From NCBI GenBank assembly GCA_002421915.1, contig DISA01000051.1:1-21236 (forward strand): a DNA stretch of 21,236 bases, in the 5' to 3' direction. How positions within the stretch are numbered: position 1 is the stretch's first letter; every line of letters begins with the position of its first letter. The translations under genes and the position numbers were made by a program. The DNA comes from Gallionellaceae bacterium UBA6222. Lineage in GTDB: Bacteria > Pseudomonadota > Gammaproteobacteria > Burkholderiales > Gallionellaceae. Of this stretch, positions 6,432 through 13,897 are shown in pieces. Under the pieces are notes generated by a model. The model was not told the origin of the DNA. It ran no database searches and saw only the letters and a program-made list of their open reading frames with translations.

Positions 6432-7154
6432 TTATAGTTTGAAGTGCTCGCCCAGATACACTTTTCGAACGCTTTCATTATAAATGATTTCATCCGGCCG
6501 CCCCTCGGCCATTACCGAGCCGGCGTTGATAATGTAGGCGCGGTCGCAGATGCCCAGTGTTTCGCGCACATTGTGGTCGGTGATCAGGACACCGATATCG
6601 CGCGACTTCAAAAATCCGATGATGCGCTGGATATCCAGCACCGCGATCGGATCGACCCCGGCAAACGGCTCATCCAGCAGGATGAAATGCGGACTGGTGG
6701 CCAGCGCGCGCGCAATCTCGACCCGCCGCCGCTCGCCGCCCGACAGGCTGATCGCCGGATTGTTGCGGATGTGCGTGATATGCAGATCGTTGAGCAGGGC
6801 TTCCAGCCGTTCGGCACGCTCTTCCGGGTTGTAGCCGTGCAATTCCAGCACCGCCTCGATATTCTGGCTCACCGTCATGCGGCGGAAGATCGACGCCTCC
6901 TGCGGCAGATAAGCGAGGCCGAGGCGGGCGCGGCGGTGGATGGGCAGATGCGTGATCAGTTCGCCGTCGATGCTGATATCGCCGCCGTCCGTTGCCACCA
7001 GACCCACGATCATGTAGAAGCTCGTGGTCTTGCCCGCGCCGTTGGGGCCCAGCAAGCCGACCACTTCACCGCTATTCACCGTCAGAGAGACGTCATGCAC
7101 CACGGTGACCGCACCGTAGCGCTTCTTGAGAGAGGTTGTGCGCAGTTCGCTCAT
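6432..7154 (-). CDS. lptB: LPS export ABC transporter ATP-binding protein LptB
   Basis: The 240-residue ATPase powers extraction of lipopolysaccharide from the inner membrane with LptF and LptG. It has the Walker A motif GPNGAGKTT (about 36-44), the signature LSGGERRRVEIARAL, Walker B FILLDEPFAGVDP and the H-loop ITDHNVRETL. The N-terminus MSELRTTSLKKRYG is typical. It begins 2 nt after the lptA stop and is followed by rpoN, the standard order in many proteobacteria. lptF and lptG are not in the window. Confidence 0.97.
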   Translation of the reverse strand: MSELRTTSLKKRYGAVTVVHDVSLTVNSGEVVGLLGPNGAGKTTSFYMIVGLVATDGGDISIDGELITHLPIHRRARLGLAYLPQEASIFRRMTVSQNIEAVLELHGYNPEERAERLEALLNDLHITHIRNNPAISLSGGERRRVEIARALATSPHFILLDEPFAGVDPIAVLDIQRIIGFLKSRDIGVLITDHNVRETLGICDRAYIINAGSVMAEGRPDEIIYNESVRKVYLGEHFKL

Positions 7155-7156
7155 AA

Positions 7157-7759
7157 TCAGGGTGTTGTGGAGGCGGGGGACGACAGCGACTCGCTTGGTT
7201 GTATGAGCAGGGGCGCCGCCCCGGAATCTGGCGGGGTTACGGTTTTTTGACTTTTGGGTTGCAGCACGGCGCGCACGCGACCTGCCTCCTGCTCGGGGGT
7301 GGCAGGATCGCCGCGCGCCTCGAACACCTCGGTACTGGTGCTGTAGGTGATGCGCGCACCGCGCACCTCGTTCGTGCCGCGTTTTACCTGTGCCTGGCCG
7401 AAGAAATCCACGGTTTCGGCGCGCATGTTGTACTCGATACGCTCACCATAACCCTCGGCGTATTCCTGCGTGCCTTCATAGCGCTGACGAAAACTCGCCG
7501 GCTTGCCGAAGGCGGTCAGATGCTGGTAGCCCTCGGCATCTTCACGCGCCTCAACCTTGTCTGCCTGAATCAGCAAACTTCCTTGCCTGATCTGCACCCG
7601 TCCTTCGAAGCGGCTGAACTGCCGCACCTCGTCAATCAACACGTGGTCGGCCTCAAGGTGGGTGGGTTGTTCGCGGTCGGCAAGCTCGGCCTGCGCGCCC
7701 GCAGCCACACTTAACAGCAGCAGCACGCCGATAAAATGTTTACTCTTGTACCGGTGCAT
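7157..7759 (-). CDS. lptA: LPS transport periplasmic protein LptA
   Basis: The 200-residue product has a signal peptide (MHRYKSKHFIGVLLLLSVAAGAQA, cleavage after about residue 24) and an OstA/LptA beta-jellyroll domain: HLEADHVLIDEVRQFSRFEG, VQIRQGSLLIQADKVEARED, then later repeats of the same strand pattern. LptA forms the periplasmic bridge that carries LPS from LptC to LptD. The C-terminal tail after about residue 165 is proline- and serine-rich and looks disordered. The start overlaps the end of lptC by 20 nt, and lptB follows after 2 nt. Confidence 0.92.
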   Translation of the reverse strand: MHRYKSKHFIGVLLLLSVAAGAQAELADREQPTHLEADHVLIDEVRQFSRFEGRVQIRQGSLLIQADKVEAREDAEGYQHLTAFGKPASFRQRYEGTQEYAEGYGERIEYNMRAETVDFFGQAQVKRGTNEVRGARITYSTSTEVFEARGDPATPEQEAGRVRAVLQPKSQKTVTPPDSGAAPLLIQPSESLSSPASTTP

Positions 7760-8327
7760 ACAGTCCCCTGACCTGGCTTAACAATTTGACGGTACGCGCA
7801 TTTTCATCCAGCTCCATGCCGACTGCGTCAATCGATCGATTCCGATCGAACACGCGTACCGGCCGGTCGGTTACCGCCCAGCCGCGATCCGGCTGCACGT
7901 GGAGATACTCGGTCTGGAAACGGCGTTCGTGCATGGCGTTTTCGCTGCGGTGCAACACCTCCACTCCATCCTGCAGAAAGACATCCTCCCCCCGACTGCT
8001 CAATATGCCGCGCTGTGCCGTAATCTCGGTCGGCGGCCGATCAGTGAAAAAACGGGTCAAGTGGGGCTGCTGCAAATGTGTGCTGTCATCATCCGGGAAA
8101 TGCCACATTTTCTCGGAGGAAATAACAAAATGCGGGGTGCCCTGCCGGTCGAGCACAGTCGCACTCAAACGATCCACGACGAAGTCCACATCATGGCGCA
8201 GCTCGGCGGTCACCGGCCGCACCGGCTGTACCTGCCGGTTGAGCCAGTAGCTGCCCAGCAGCAGCAGGAGCACAGGCAACAGCGGCAACCAGCCGCGCAG
8301 TTTATTGAGTGGCGTTTGGCTGGTCAT
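7740..8327 (-). CDS. lptC: LPS export protein LptC
   Basis: The product is 195 residues from the ATG at 8327, which overlaps the kdsC stop as TGATG. A single N-terminal membrane anchor (LPLLPVLLLLLGSYWL) is followed by a periplasmic LptC jellyroll domain with TVLDRQGTPHFVISSEKMWH, TEITAQRGILSSRGEDVFLQ and TEYLHVQPDRGWAVTDRPV. LptC accepts LPS from the LptB2FG pump and passes it to LptA. The frame stays open far upstream, but that part lies over kdsC and is not credible as LptC. The position between kdsC and lptA is the conserved one. Confidence 0.93.
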   Translation of the reverse strand: MTSQTPLNKLRGWLPLLPVLLLLLGSYWLNRQVQPVRPVTAELRHDVDFVVDRLSATVLDRQGTPHFVISSEKMWHFPDDDSTHLQQPHLTRFFTDRPPTEITAQRGILSSRGEDVFLQDGVEVLHRSENAMHERRFQTEYLHVQPDRGWAVTDRPVRVFDRNRSIDAVGMELDENARTVKLLSQVRGLYAPVQE

Positions 8328-8848
8328 CAGTTGAGATAAGGCGCCAGTTGCGCATCCAGCGTGCCCTGTGCCGCCATGATCAATTCGCACACCTCGCGCA
8401 CCGCGCCGAAACCGGCGGCGCGCTGGCTGACGTAGTGCGCGTGATCGCGCACCAGTTGCGGCGCGCCGGGCACGCTGAACGCCGCACCGGCATGCCGCAT
8501 CACCGGCAAGTCGATCACATCGTCGCCCATGAAAGCCGCCGCCTGCGGAGATAACTGCAGCATCGCCAACAGCGACTGCATCGCCGCCAATTTGTTTTCC
8601 ACACCCTGATAAAGATGTTTGATGCCGAGATTCGCCGCGCGCAGGGTGACGCACTGCGATTTGCGCCCGCTGATCAGCGCCAGTTCGACACCCGTGGCCT
8701 TGAGCATCTTCAGGCCGTGCCCGTCGAGCGAATTGAAACGCTTGAATTCCTCACCCGAATCGGAAAGATACAGCCCGCCATCGGTGAGCACGCCATCCAC
8801 GTCGAAGGCGATGAGGCGAAGGGGCTGGAGGCGGGCGGTGAGCGGCAT
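8327..8848 (-). CDS. kdsC: 3-deoxy-D-manno-octulosonate 8-phosphate phosphatase KdsC
   Basis: The product is 173 residues from the ATG at 8848, a usual KdsC length. It is a small HAD-family phosphatase that releases phosphate from Kdo 8-phosphate to give Kdo for the LPS inner core. The nucleophile and acid aspartates are in AFDVDGVLTDG (Asp16, Asp18). ISGRKS supplies motif II, the conserved lysine is in GVENKLAAM, and the magnesium-binding acidic motif is MGDDVIDLPVM. The start overlaps the kdsD stop (TAATG). A longer in-frame extension reaching 9379 is an antisense-like artefact over kdsD. Confidence 0.95.
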   Translation of the reverse strand: MPLTARLQPLRLIAFDVDGVLTDGGLYLSDSGEEFKRFNSLDGHGLKMLKATGVELALISGRKSQCVTLRAANLGIKHLYQGVENKLAAMQSLLAMLQLSPQAAAFMGDDVIDLPVMRHAGAAFSVPGAPQLVRDHAHYVSQRAAGFGAVREVCELIMAAQGTLDAQLAPYLN

Positions 8849-9834
8849 TAAATTACTTTCGCCTTCAGCAAGTCGTGCATATTCAGCGCGCCCACCAGCT
8901 TTTTCTGCGCATCCACCACCAGCAACTGGGTGATGCTGTATTGCTCCATCAATTGCACCGCTTCCACTGCCAGTGCATCGGGGGCGATACTGTGCGGCGT
9001 TTTTGACATCACGCTGCTGATCGGCGTGCTGTTGAAATCCAGTTTCTTTTGCAGGGTGCGGCGCAGGTCGCCGTCGGTGTAGATGCCGAGCAGACGATGT
9101 GCCGTATCGACGATGCCGGTCATACCCAACCCCTTGCGCGACATTTCCAGGATAGCTTCCGCCAGCGTCGCGTTCTCGCCCACGGCCGGGACGCTGGCAT
9201 GAGTGTGCATGATGTCGCTGACATGGGTGAGCAAGCGGCGCCCCAAACTGCCCCCCGGATGTGAGCGGGCGAAATCGGCCTCGCCGAAACCTTTCGCGTC
9301 GAGCAGGGCGACAGCCAGTGCGTCGCCCAACGCCAGTGCCGCCGTCGTGCTCGCCGTCGGTGCCAGCCCCATCGGGCACGCCTCCTGCGCCACTGCGCCA
9401 TTCAGATGGGCGTCCGCTTCGCGCGCCAGACTGGATTGCGGGTTGCCAGTGATACTGATGAGTTTTGCACCTTGGCGCTTGAGAATCGGCACGATAGTGA
9501 GCAACTCCTCACTCTCGCCGGAATAAGAGATGCCAATGAATACGTCATGCGCGGTCACCATGCCCAGATCGCCATGGCTCGCCTCGCCCGGATGGACAAA
9601 ATAGGCGGGTGTGCCGGTACTGGACAGGGTTGCGGCGATCTTGCGCGCGATGTGGCCGGACTTGCCCATGCCGCTGACGATCACCCGGCCCTGACAGGCA
9701 AGAATCAGATTGAGTGCATTCAAAAAATCCGTATCGATACGGGCAACCAATGCCTTGACAGCGTCGGCTTCGATGGTCAGAACGCGGCGCGCCAGTTCGA
9801 GCGCGTGCGAGGCGGCGGAGAGAGGTTTGTTCAT
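8848..9834 (-). CDS. kdsD: Arabinose-5-phosphate isomerase KdsD
   Basis: The product is 328 residues from the ATG at 9834 (MNKPLSAASHALELARRVL). KdsD converts ribulose 5-phosphate to arabinose 5-phosphate, the first step toward Kdo. The N-terminal SIS domain holds GMGKSGHIARKIAATLSSTG and HPGEASHGDLGM; two CBS domains follow from about residue 205 (THVSDIMHTHASVPAVGE and PISSVMSKTPHSI). An upstream in-frame ATG at 9891 would add 19 residues unlike the family and would cover the -10 box at 9842-9847, so the shorter start is chosen. No ribosome-binding site precedes it. It is the first gene of the long minus-strand operon. Confidence 0.95.
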   Translation of the reverse strand: MNKPLSAASHALELARRVLTIEADAVKALVARIDTDFLNALNLILACQGRVIVSGMGKSGHIARKIAATLSSTGTPAYFVHPGEASHGDLGMVTAHDVFIGISYSGESEELLTIVPILKRQGAKLISITGNPQSSLAREADAHLNGAVAQEACPMGLAPTASTTAALALGDALAVALLDAKGFGEADFARSHPGGSLGRRLLTHVSDIMHTHASVPAVGENATLAEAILEMSRKGLGMTGIVDTAHRLLGIYTDGDLRRTLQKKLDFNSTPISSVMSKTPHSIAPDALAVEAVQLMEQYSITQLLVVDAQKKLVGALNMHDLLKAKVI

Positions 9835-9841
9835 GGGGCGA

Positions 9842-9870
9842 ATTATAGGGGAAATGGCGGGCCTTGTCGG
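9842..9870 (-). promoter_or_regulatory. Sigma-70-type promoter at the kdsD start
   Basis: On the minus strand CCGACA (9870-9865) is spaced 17 nt from a perfect TATAAT (9847-9842). Only seven bases separate TATAAT from the kdsD ATG, so transcription would begin at or beside the start codon. Together with the absence of a ribosome-binding site this suggests a leaderless message. The role as promoter is inferred from consensus only. Confidence 0.55.
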
Positions 9871-9902
9871 TCTGGCTTTTGCGGGTCGCACAGGGTGCGG
9901 CA

Positions 9903-9979
9903 GGTTTTGTGGGTCGGACTTCAGTCCGGCAAGGAACTTCAGAAAATCTGTCGGGTTGAAACCCGACCCACAGGGAGCG
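9903..9979 (+). repeat. Short member of a GTGGGTCGG...CCGACCCAC repeat family
   Basis: The unit has terminal inverted repeats GTGGGTCGG (9909-9917) and CCGACCCAC (9963-9971), flanked by TTTT on the left and AGGGAGCG on the right. Inside are small hairpins such as CGGACTTCAGTCCG. It is followed at once by a longer member with the same ends. It lies in the gene-free space between kdsD and the antiporter gene. Confidence 0.65.
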
Positions 9980-9986
9980 GCGAGGG

Positions 9987-10154
9987 TTTTGTGGGGCGGG
10001 ATTTATCCCGACGCGGCCCGGTAGGTTGACACGGCATGTCGGGTTATACCCGCAAGGGGTAGGCCGTGGTTGCCTCGAAGAGGTTCTCGCCCCCTTTGGG
10101 GGTACGGGGCTAAAGCCCCAACAACACACGCTCAAACCAGACCCACAGGGAGCG
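9987..10154 (+). repeat. Long interspersed palindromic repeat, copy 1
   Basis: This 168-nt unit closely matches 19532-19693, with a 6-nt indel. It is a chain of hairpins: CGGGATTTATCCCG, GGGTTATACCC, CCCCCTTTGGGGG and GGGGCTAAAGCCCC, ending in GACCCACAGGGAGCG. Several differences between the copies are compensatory, for example CCCCC/GGGGG here against CACCC/GGGTG in copy 2. Short open frames across it are artefacts. It is best read as a REP/MITE-like element; whether it is transcribed is unknown. The remaining 10155-10204 shows nothing definite beyond the approach to the antiporter start. Confidence 0.7.
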
Positions 10155-10204
10155 TGGATCACGATGATTTTGCAACTTGCCCGAGATAAGGCATCATCGG
10201 TGCC

Positions 10205-12181
10205 ATGACTGATTCCCTGCAGTTGATCCTGGTTCTGCTGGCTGCCGCGGTTGGCGTGGTCGTGCTGTTTCGCCTGTTGCATCTCCCCGCCATGCTGGGC
10301 TACATCCTTGTGGGCATCCTCATCGGACCGCACACGCTGGGCTGGTTGCCGGACGCGCCGGGCACCCGCCACCTCGCCGAATTCGGCGTGGTGTTCCTCA
10401 TGTTCAGCATCGGCCTCGAATTCAGTCTCGCGCGCCTGCGCGCCATGCAACGGCTGGTGTTCGGGCTGGGTACCGCGCAGGTGGTCGCCACCATGCTGCT
10501 GGTGATGCTGGCCTCGTTTTTCTTCGACCTGGGATGGGGCGCCGGACTCGCGCTGGGCGGCATCCTTGCCATGTCCTCCACTGCCATCGTCAGCAAAATG
10601 CTGGTCGAACGCGCGGAGTTGAACACCTCGCACGGCCAGAAGATCATGGGCGTGCTGCTGTTCCAGGATCTGGCGGTGGTGCCGCTCATCATCCTGATCC
10701 CGGCGCTGGCTGTGCACGACGGCAATCTCTCCAACACCCTTGCGCTGGCCACGCTGAAGGCCATCGTAGTGCTGGCGGCACTGCTCATCTTCGGCCAACG
10801 TTTATTGCGCCCGTGGTTCCATCTGGTCGCGCGGCAGAAATCGTCCGAACTGTTCATGCTCAACGTGTTGCTGTTCACCCTCGGCATGGCCTGGCTCACC
10901 GAAATGAGCGGGCTGTCGATGGCGCTGGGCGCATTCGTTGCCGGCATGATCATTTCCGAAACCGAATACCGCTACCAGGTGGAAGAAGACATCAAACCCT
11001 TCCGCGACGTCCTGCTCGGCTTGTTCTTCGTCACCATCGGCATGCTGCTCGATCTGCACACGCTCGTTGCCGGTTGGTACTGGATCATCGCCCTGCTGCT
11101 GATCCTGATCCCGTTCAAGGCGCTGGTCGTCGCCCTGCTGGTGCGTGCCTTAGCCGGCGATTGGGGCCCCGCCATGCGTACCGGCCTCGGTCTGGGGCAG
11201 GCTGGAGAGTTCGGCTTTGTGCTGCTGACCCTGGCGGGCAGCGCGCAGTTGTTGCCGCAGGACGTGATGCAGAACGTCCTCGCCGCAATGCTGATCTCCA
11301 TGCTCATCGCCCCCTTCCTCATCCAGCACGCCGAAGCCATCGTGCGCCGCATCTCGCCCGAAGAATGGATGAACAGCGCCATGCTGATGCACCGGATCGC
11401 AGTGCAAAGCATGAGCAGCAAACAGCACGTCATCATCTGCGGCTACGGCCGCAGCGGGCAGGCGCTGGCGGCTTTTCTCAAACATGAAGACGTTGATTTC
11501 ATCGCGCTCGATCTCGATTCGCGCCGCGTGCACGAAGCCAGTTCCAACGGCGAGCGCGTGGTGTACGGCGATGCCGCCAAGCATGAAGTTTTGCAGGCGG
11601 CAGGACTGATGCGCGCCAAGGCGCTGGTCATCACCTATGACGACAAACATTCCGCCTTGCGCATCCTGCGCCATGTCCAGCAGAGTCGCCCGGACCTGCC
11701 CGTCATCGTGCGCACCGCCGACGACAGCAATGTCGAAGCATTGAAAAAAGCCGGCGCCACCGAAGTCGTGGCGGAAGTGCTGGAAGGCAGCGTCATGCTC
11801 GCCTCGCAGGCGCTGCTGATGGCGGGCATTCCGTTGAGCCGCGTCGTGCGCCGCGTGCAGGAAGCGCGCGCCAAACGCTACAGCATGTTCAGCGGCTATC
11901 TGCGCACCGCGCAGGCGGTGGAGCCGGAATCGGACGAAGTGGACAGCCTGCAACCGCGCTTCCATAGCATCCTGCTGCGCGATGCCGACGCGGCAGTGGG
12001 ACAGCGTTTGGGCGAATTGCAGCTGGAAGAACTCAACATCGAGATCAACGGTGTCCGCCGCCACAACGTGCTCGGCAGCCAACCCTCCGCCGACATGCTG
12101 CTGCGCGCCGGCGATGTGCTGCTGCTGCTGGGACAACCGATGATGCTGGAAGCGGCGGAAAAGCGACTGCGCGAAGGGTGA
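10205..12181 (+). CDS. CPA2-family monovalent cation:proton antiporter (Kef type)
   Basis: The 658-residue protein has about 12 membrane segments (residues 1-385) forming a Na+/H+ exchanger domain with GYILVGILIGPHTLG, EFGVVFLMFSIGLEFS and SSTAIVSKML. A cytoplasmic RCK/TrkA-N nucleotide-binding domain follows (HVIICGYGRSGQALAAFL, about residues 409-426), then a TrkA-C domain (about 570-658). Proteins of this KefB/KefC/YbaL-like type exchange potassium or sodium for protons at the inner membrane under control of a bound nucleotide or glutathione adduct. No KefF/KefG ancillary gene is adjacent, so Kef regulation is not shown. It is divergent from kdsD, a conserved neighbourhood in betaproteobacteria. 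Confidence 0.9.
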   Translation: MTDSLQLILVLLAAAVGVVVLFRLLHLPAMLGYILVGILIGPHTLGWLPDAPGTRHLAEFGVVFLMFSIGLEFSLARLRAMQRLVFGLGTAQVVATMLLVMLASFFFDLGWGAGLALGGILAMSSTAIVSKMLVERAELNTSHGQKIMGVLLFQDLAVVPLIILIPALAVHDGNLSNTLALATLKAIVVLAALLIFGQRLLRPWFHLVARQKSSELFMLNVLLFTLGMAWLTEMSGLSMALGAFVAGMIISETEYRYQVEEDIKPFRDVLLGLFFVTIGMLLDLHTLVAGWYWIIALLLILIPFKALVVALLVRALAGDWGPAMRTGLGLGQAGEFGFVLLTLAGSAQLLPQDVMQNVLAAMLISMLIAPFLIQHAEAIVRRISPEEWMNSAMLMHRIAVQSMSSKQHVIICGYGRSGQALAAFLKHEDVDFIALDLDSRRVHEASSNGERVVYGDAAKHEVLQAAGLMRAKALVITYDDKHSALRILRHVQQSRPDLPVIVRTADDSNVEALKKAGATEVVAEVLEGSVMLASQALLMAGIPLSRVVRRVQEARAKRYSMFSGYLRTAQAVEPESDEVDSLQPRFHSILLRDADAAVGQRLGELQLEELNIEINGVRRHNVLGSQPSADMLLRAGDVLLLLGQPMMLEAAEKRLREG

Positions 12182-12211
12182 GAAGCGCTGTTGCAGGAGG
12201 ACTTCATCTGG

Positions 12212-12227
12212 GCGCAATTTATTGCGC
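12212..12227. repeat. Small palindrome after the antiporter gene
   Basis: GCGCAAT-TT-ATTGCGC is a perfect 7-bp inverted repeat about 30 nt after the antiporter stop. It is followed by AGGGGTTGCAACCAGACCCA, which resembles the right-hand part of the repeat family at 9903-10154. It may be a degenerate member. No T run follows, so it is a poor terminator candidate. Confidence 0.4.
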
Positions 12228-12296
12228 GAAAGGGGTTGCAACCAGACCCATCGCCGATAATCGGACTCCCGCAACAAGCCTGTATCGCCCACAAAA

Positions 12297-12322
12297 AAAG
12301 CCCGCTACGGACAGCGGGCTTT
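12297..12322 (-). terminator. Intrinsic terminator after the HTH antitoxin gene
   Basis: AAAGCCCGCT (12297-12306) pairs perfectly with AGCGGGCTTT (12313-12322) around a 6-nt loop. On the minus strand the stem ends in a run of seven T, so it terminates the antitoxin transcript. It may also stop plus-strand read-through from the antiporter gene, with a shorter T run. Confidence 0.85.
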
Positions 12323-12339
12323 GAAGGTCATGCAGGAGT

Positions 12340-12648
12340 TTAGGCTGCAACTGCCCGAAGCACTTCCGGGCTGTGTTCAGCAATAGCGATCAGAGTTTTA
12401 GCTGCACCGCTAGGTTCCCTGCGACCCTGTTCCCAATCTTGCAGCGTGCGCACCGAAACGCCGAGCAACTTTGCAAAGGAAGACTGTGGCAAGCCAGACT
12501 TCATGCGAGCAGAAACAACTGGCGGAATAGCTACCTTGTGAAGTTTGGCGGCACGGCCAGCTTTCATCTCACGCACCGATTCCAATAATTCGGCACCAAG
12601 ATTACGTTGTGCATCACGTTGTTGCAGTTCTTTTTCAGTCATGGGCAT
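12340..12648 (-). CDS. HTH-type antitoxin (HigA/NadS-like)
   Basis: The 102-residue product has a C-terminal Cro/C1-type helix-turn-helix: LPQSSFAKLLGVSVRTLQDW followed by EQGRREPSGAAKTLIAIAEH. This is typical of antitoxins paired with RelE/HigB-type toxins. The N-terminal half (ELLESVREMKAGRAAKLHKV) would bind the toxin. A good GGAGG ribosome-binding site lies 7 nt before the ATG at 12648; an internal ATG at 12642 is an alternative. The upstream toxin gene overlaps it but is broken, so the antitoxin is now without its partner here. It probably still represses its own promoter (family knowledge). Confidence 0.8.
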   Translation of the reverse strand: MPMTEKELQQRDAQRNLGAELLESVREMKAGRAAKLHKVAIPPVVSARMKSGLPQSSFAKLLGVSVRTLQDWEQGRREPSGAAKTLIAIAEHSPEVLRAVAA

Positions 12649-12819
12649 GTTATTTCCTCCTTCACTGCTTTCAATATATGGGCTGGTATGTTTTCGTGTT
12701 TATTCTTCGCGTAAATCAAAATGCTCTGCAATCCATACAGCGAATTCGCCACGCTCTTCCTCAGTCCAATAATCTGATACGTACCGGCTGAATATTTTGG
12801 TTTCTGCAACAGTAAGCAT
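12639..12819 (-). pseudogene. RelE/HigB-type toxin gene with an internal deletion and frameshift
   Basis: From the ATG at 12819 the frame reads MLTVAETKIFSRYVSDYW, TEEERGEFAVWIAEH and then stops after 39 residues. In the next frame the same stretch ends LIYAKNKHENIPAHILKAVK-EEIT, the typical C-terminus of the same toxin family, and overlaps the antitoxin start as in intact operons. The central part of the toxin, roughly 45-50 residues in family members I recall, is missing, and the join near 12720 is out of frame. A long open frame reaching 13076 covers only the C-terminal piece and runs back through a terminator, so it is not a gene. The toxin is almost certainly inactive. Confidence 0.8.
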
Positions 12820-12931
12820 GCGCGGATAGTACGGCATTGCCGTATATAGTCAAGTTGGGTTATGTGTCCGGGAAAATACTCAATCAAAAATTTGTGACGG
12901 ATTTGTGCCTTGAACCATGTTTGCAACAAAG

Positions 12932-12961
12932 AAAAAACCCGCTGCGAACAGCGGGTTTTTT
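12932..12961 (-). terminator. Bidirectional terminator after the pilin-like gene
   Basis: AAAAAACCCGCT (12932-12943) pairs perfectly with AGCGGGTTTTTT (12950-12961) around a 6-nt loop. Either strand ends in six T. It lies 20 nt past the stop of the minus-strand pilin-like gene. Confidence 0.85.
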
Positions 12962-12981
12962 GTGGGTTGCGGTGGAGGTCT

Positions 12982-13665
12982 TTAGACACCCATGCAGACG
13001 GTGTAGCTGGCTGCGTCATCAAGCACTGTTCCTGCAATGGCTTGGACCCCATATACGGAGCCTTGTGGCACGGCAATCATTGACCCAGTCCAAGTAACAC
13101 CATCATCCATCTGGATATCCAACTGCTTAGCATATTTGCCCAATATGCCGTCAGAACAGATGATGTAGCTCCCGCGAATGGCACTGCCATTGCTGTCCTT
13201 TACGGGTGGCGCAGTTGATGAGCCGCTTTGAATTCCAATGATGCCGCCTGCGGCATTAACTGGGAGATATGCTTGCCCTTGGGCGGTATCTGTCGAGCCA
13301 GGAGCCAAGCCGGCCAATCGCACGTGCTGCCAGAAAACGAAACTTTCGCTGGCAATTGTGAGATCGTCCCATTGGCCATTGATTACGCCATTTCCTTGTG
13401 CGCAAGTAGCAGATGCGGGAGTGCATGCTGTTGCTGTTGCGCCAACATGGCTCGCGACTTGTAAATCGTCACCCGGTAAAGAGCGAAACTTGTCCTGATA
13501 GCCGTAGATGTACACCGGGATATTTTTGAAGTCGGTGGCGAGGTTCTTCACCTTCGCACTATTGATCAGCTCTTGCCCCTTCAGTACGCCGCCGAGCAGC
13601 AGGCCGATAATCACCAGCACGATGGCGATTTCGATTAAAGTGAAGCCGGATTGTTTTTGCTTCAT
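12982..13665 (-). CDS. Type IV pilin-like protein (prepilin N-terminal domain)
   Basis: The 227-residue protein begins with a six-residue leader, then G7, and after the cleavage point FTLIEIAIVLVIIGLLLGG. This is a classic prepilin peptidase site with Glu at +5 and the hydrophobic assembly helix. Two cysteine pairs are likely (CTPASATC in the middle; one Cys in YIICSDGIL and one in YTVCMGV at the end), as in pilins and pseudopilins with disulfide-bounded loops. The subunit could belong to a type IV pilus or a type II-like secretion pseudopilus; assembly genes are absent. It stands alone, with GGAGG 8 nt before the ATG, a consensus sigma-54 promoter upstream and a terminator downstream. Confidence 0.85.
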   Translation of the reverse strand: MKQKQSGFTLIEIAIVLVIIGLLLGGVLKGQELINSAKVKNLATDFKNIPVYIYGYQDKFRSLPGDDLQVASHVGATATACTPASATCAQGNGVINGQWDDLTIASESFVFWQHVRLAGLAPGSTDTAQGQAYLPVNAAGGIIGIQSGSSTAPPVKDSNGSAIRGSYIICSDGILGKYAKQLDIQMDDGVTWTGSMIAVPQGSVYGVQAIAGTVLDDAASYTVCMGV

Positions 13666-13746
13666 GGTGAACCCTCCAGTTAATAATTATGGGTAGTGCG
13701 GATTGCGGTGCTGTCTTTGCAATGTCCCACTCCGTGTCTTGGCTAG

Positions 13747-13762
13747 AGCAAACGGCGTGCCA
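13747..13762 (-). promoter_or_regulatory. Consensus sigma-54 promoter for the pilin-like gene
   Basis: On the minus strand the sequence TGGCACG-CCGT-TTGCT (13762-13747) matches the sigma-54 consensus TGGCACG-N4-TTGCW at every defined position. The expected start of transcription is near 13737, giving a leader of about 70 nt before the pilin ATG at 13665. Pilin genes of several proteobacteria are sigma-54 dependent, which supports the call. An 8-bp dyad lies upstream at 13786-13806. Confidence 0.85.
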
Positions 13763-13785
13763 GTTTTGGTGCGGCGGTATGAAAC

Positions 13786-13806
13786 GACAAAACATCCTGT
13801 TTTGTC
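13786..13806. promoter_or_regulatory. Dyad upstream of the sigma-54 promoter
   Basis: GACAAAAC (13786-13793) and GTTTTGTC (13799-13806) form a perfect 8-bp inverted repeat with a 5-nt spacer. Its centre is about 60 nt upstream of the predicted pilin start of transcription, in the space between the divergent pilin and kinase genes. It could be the binding site of an enhancer-binding activator. The assignment is by position and symmetry only. Confidence 0.45.
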
Positions 13807-13897
13807 AAGAAATTGCTGAATAACGGGCTGGTGCAGGACGGGCTGGATTGGACCACGCAAAAGTGAATTTGACGAACACTCGACGGATGATGACGAA

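Noticed and set aside
10026..10208. 60-residue open frame before the antiporter gene
   Set aside because: It lies almost wholly in the palindromic repeat and overlaps the antiporter start; the other repeat copy does not keep it as a gene.
9545..10798. Long minus-strand open frame of 417 residues over the antiporter and repeat region
   Set aside because: It is a shadow of the GC-rich antiporter gene and kdsD, with low-complexity, His/Gln-rich composition and no family match.
12639..13076. 145-residue open frame ending in a RelE-like tail
   Set aside because: Only its last 25 or so codons match the toxin family; the rest runs back through the pilin terminator and the pilin 3' end. The real toxin start is the ATG at 12819 in another frame.
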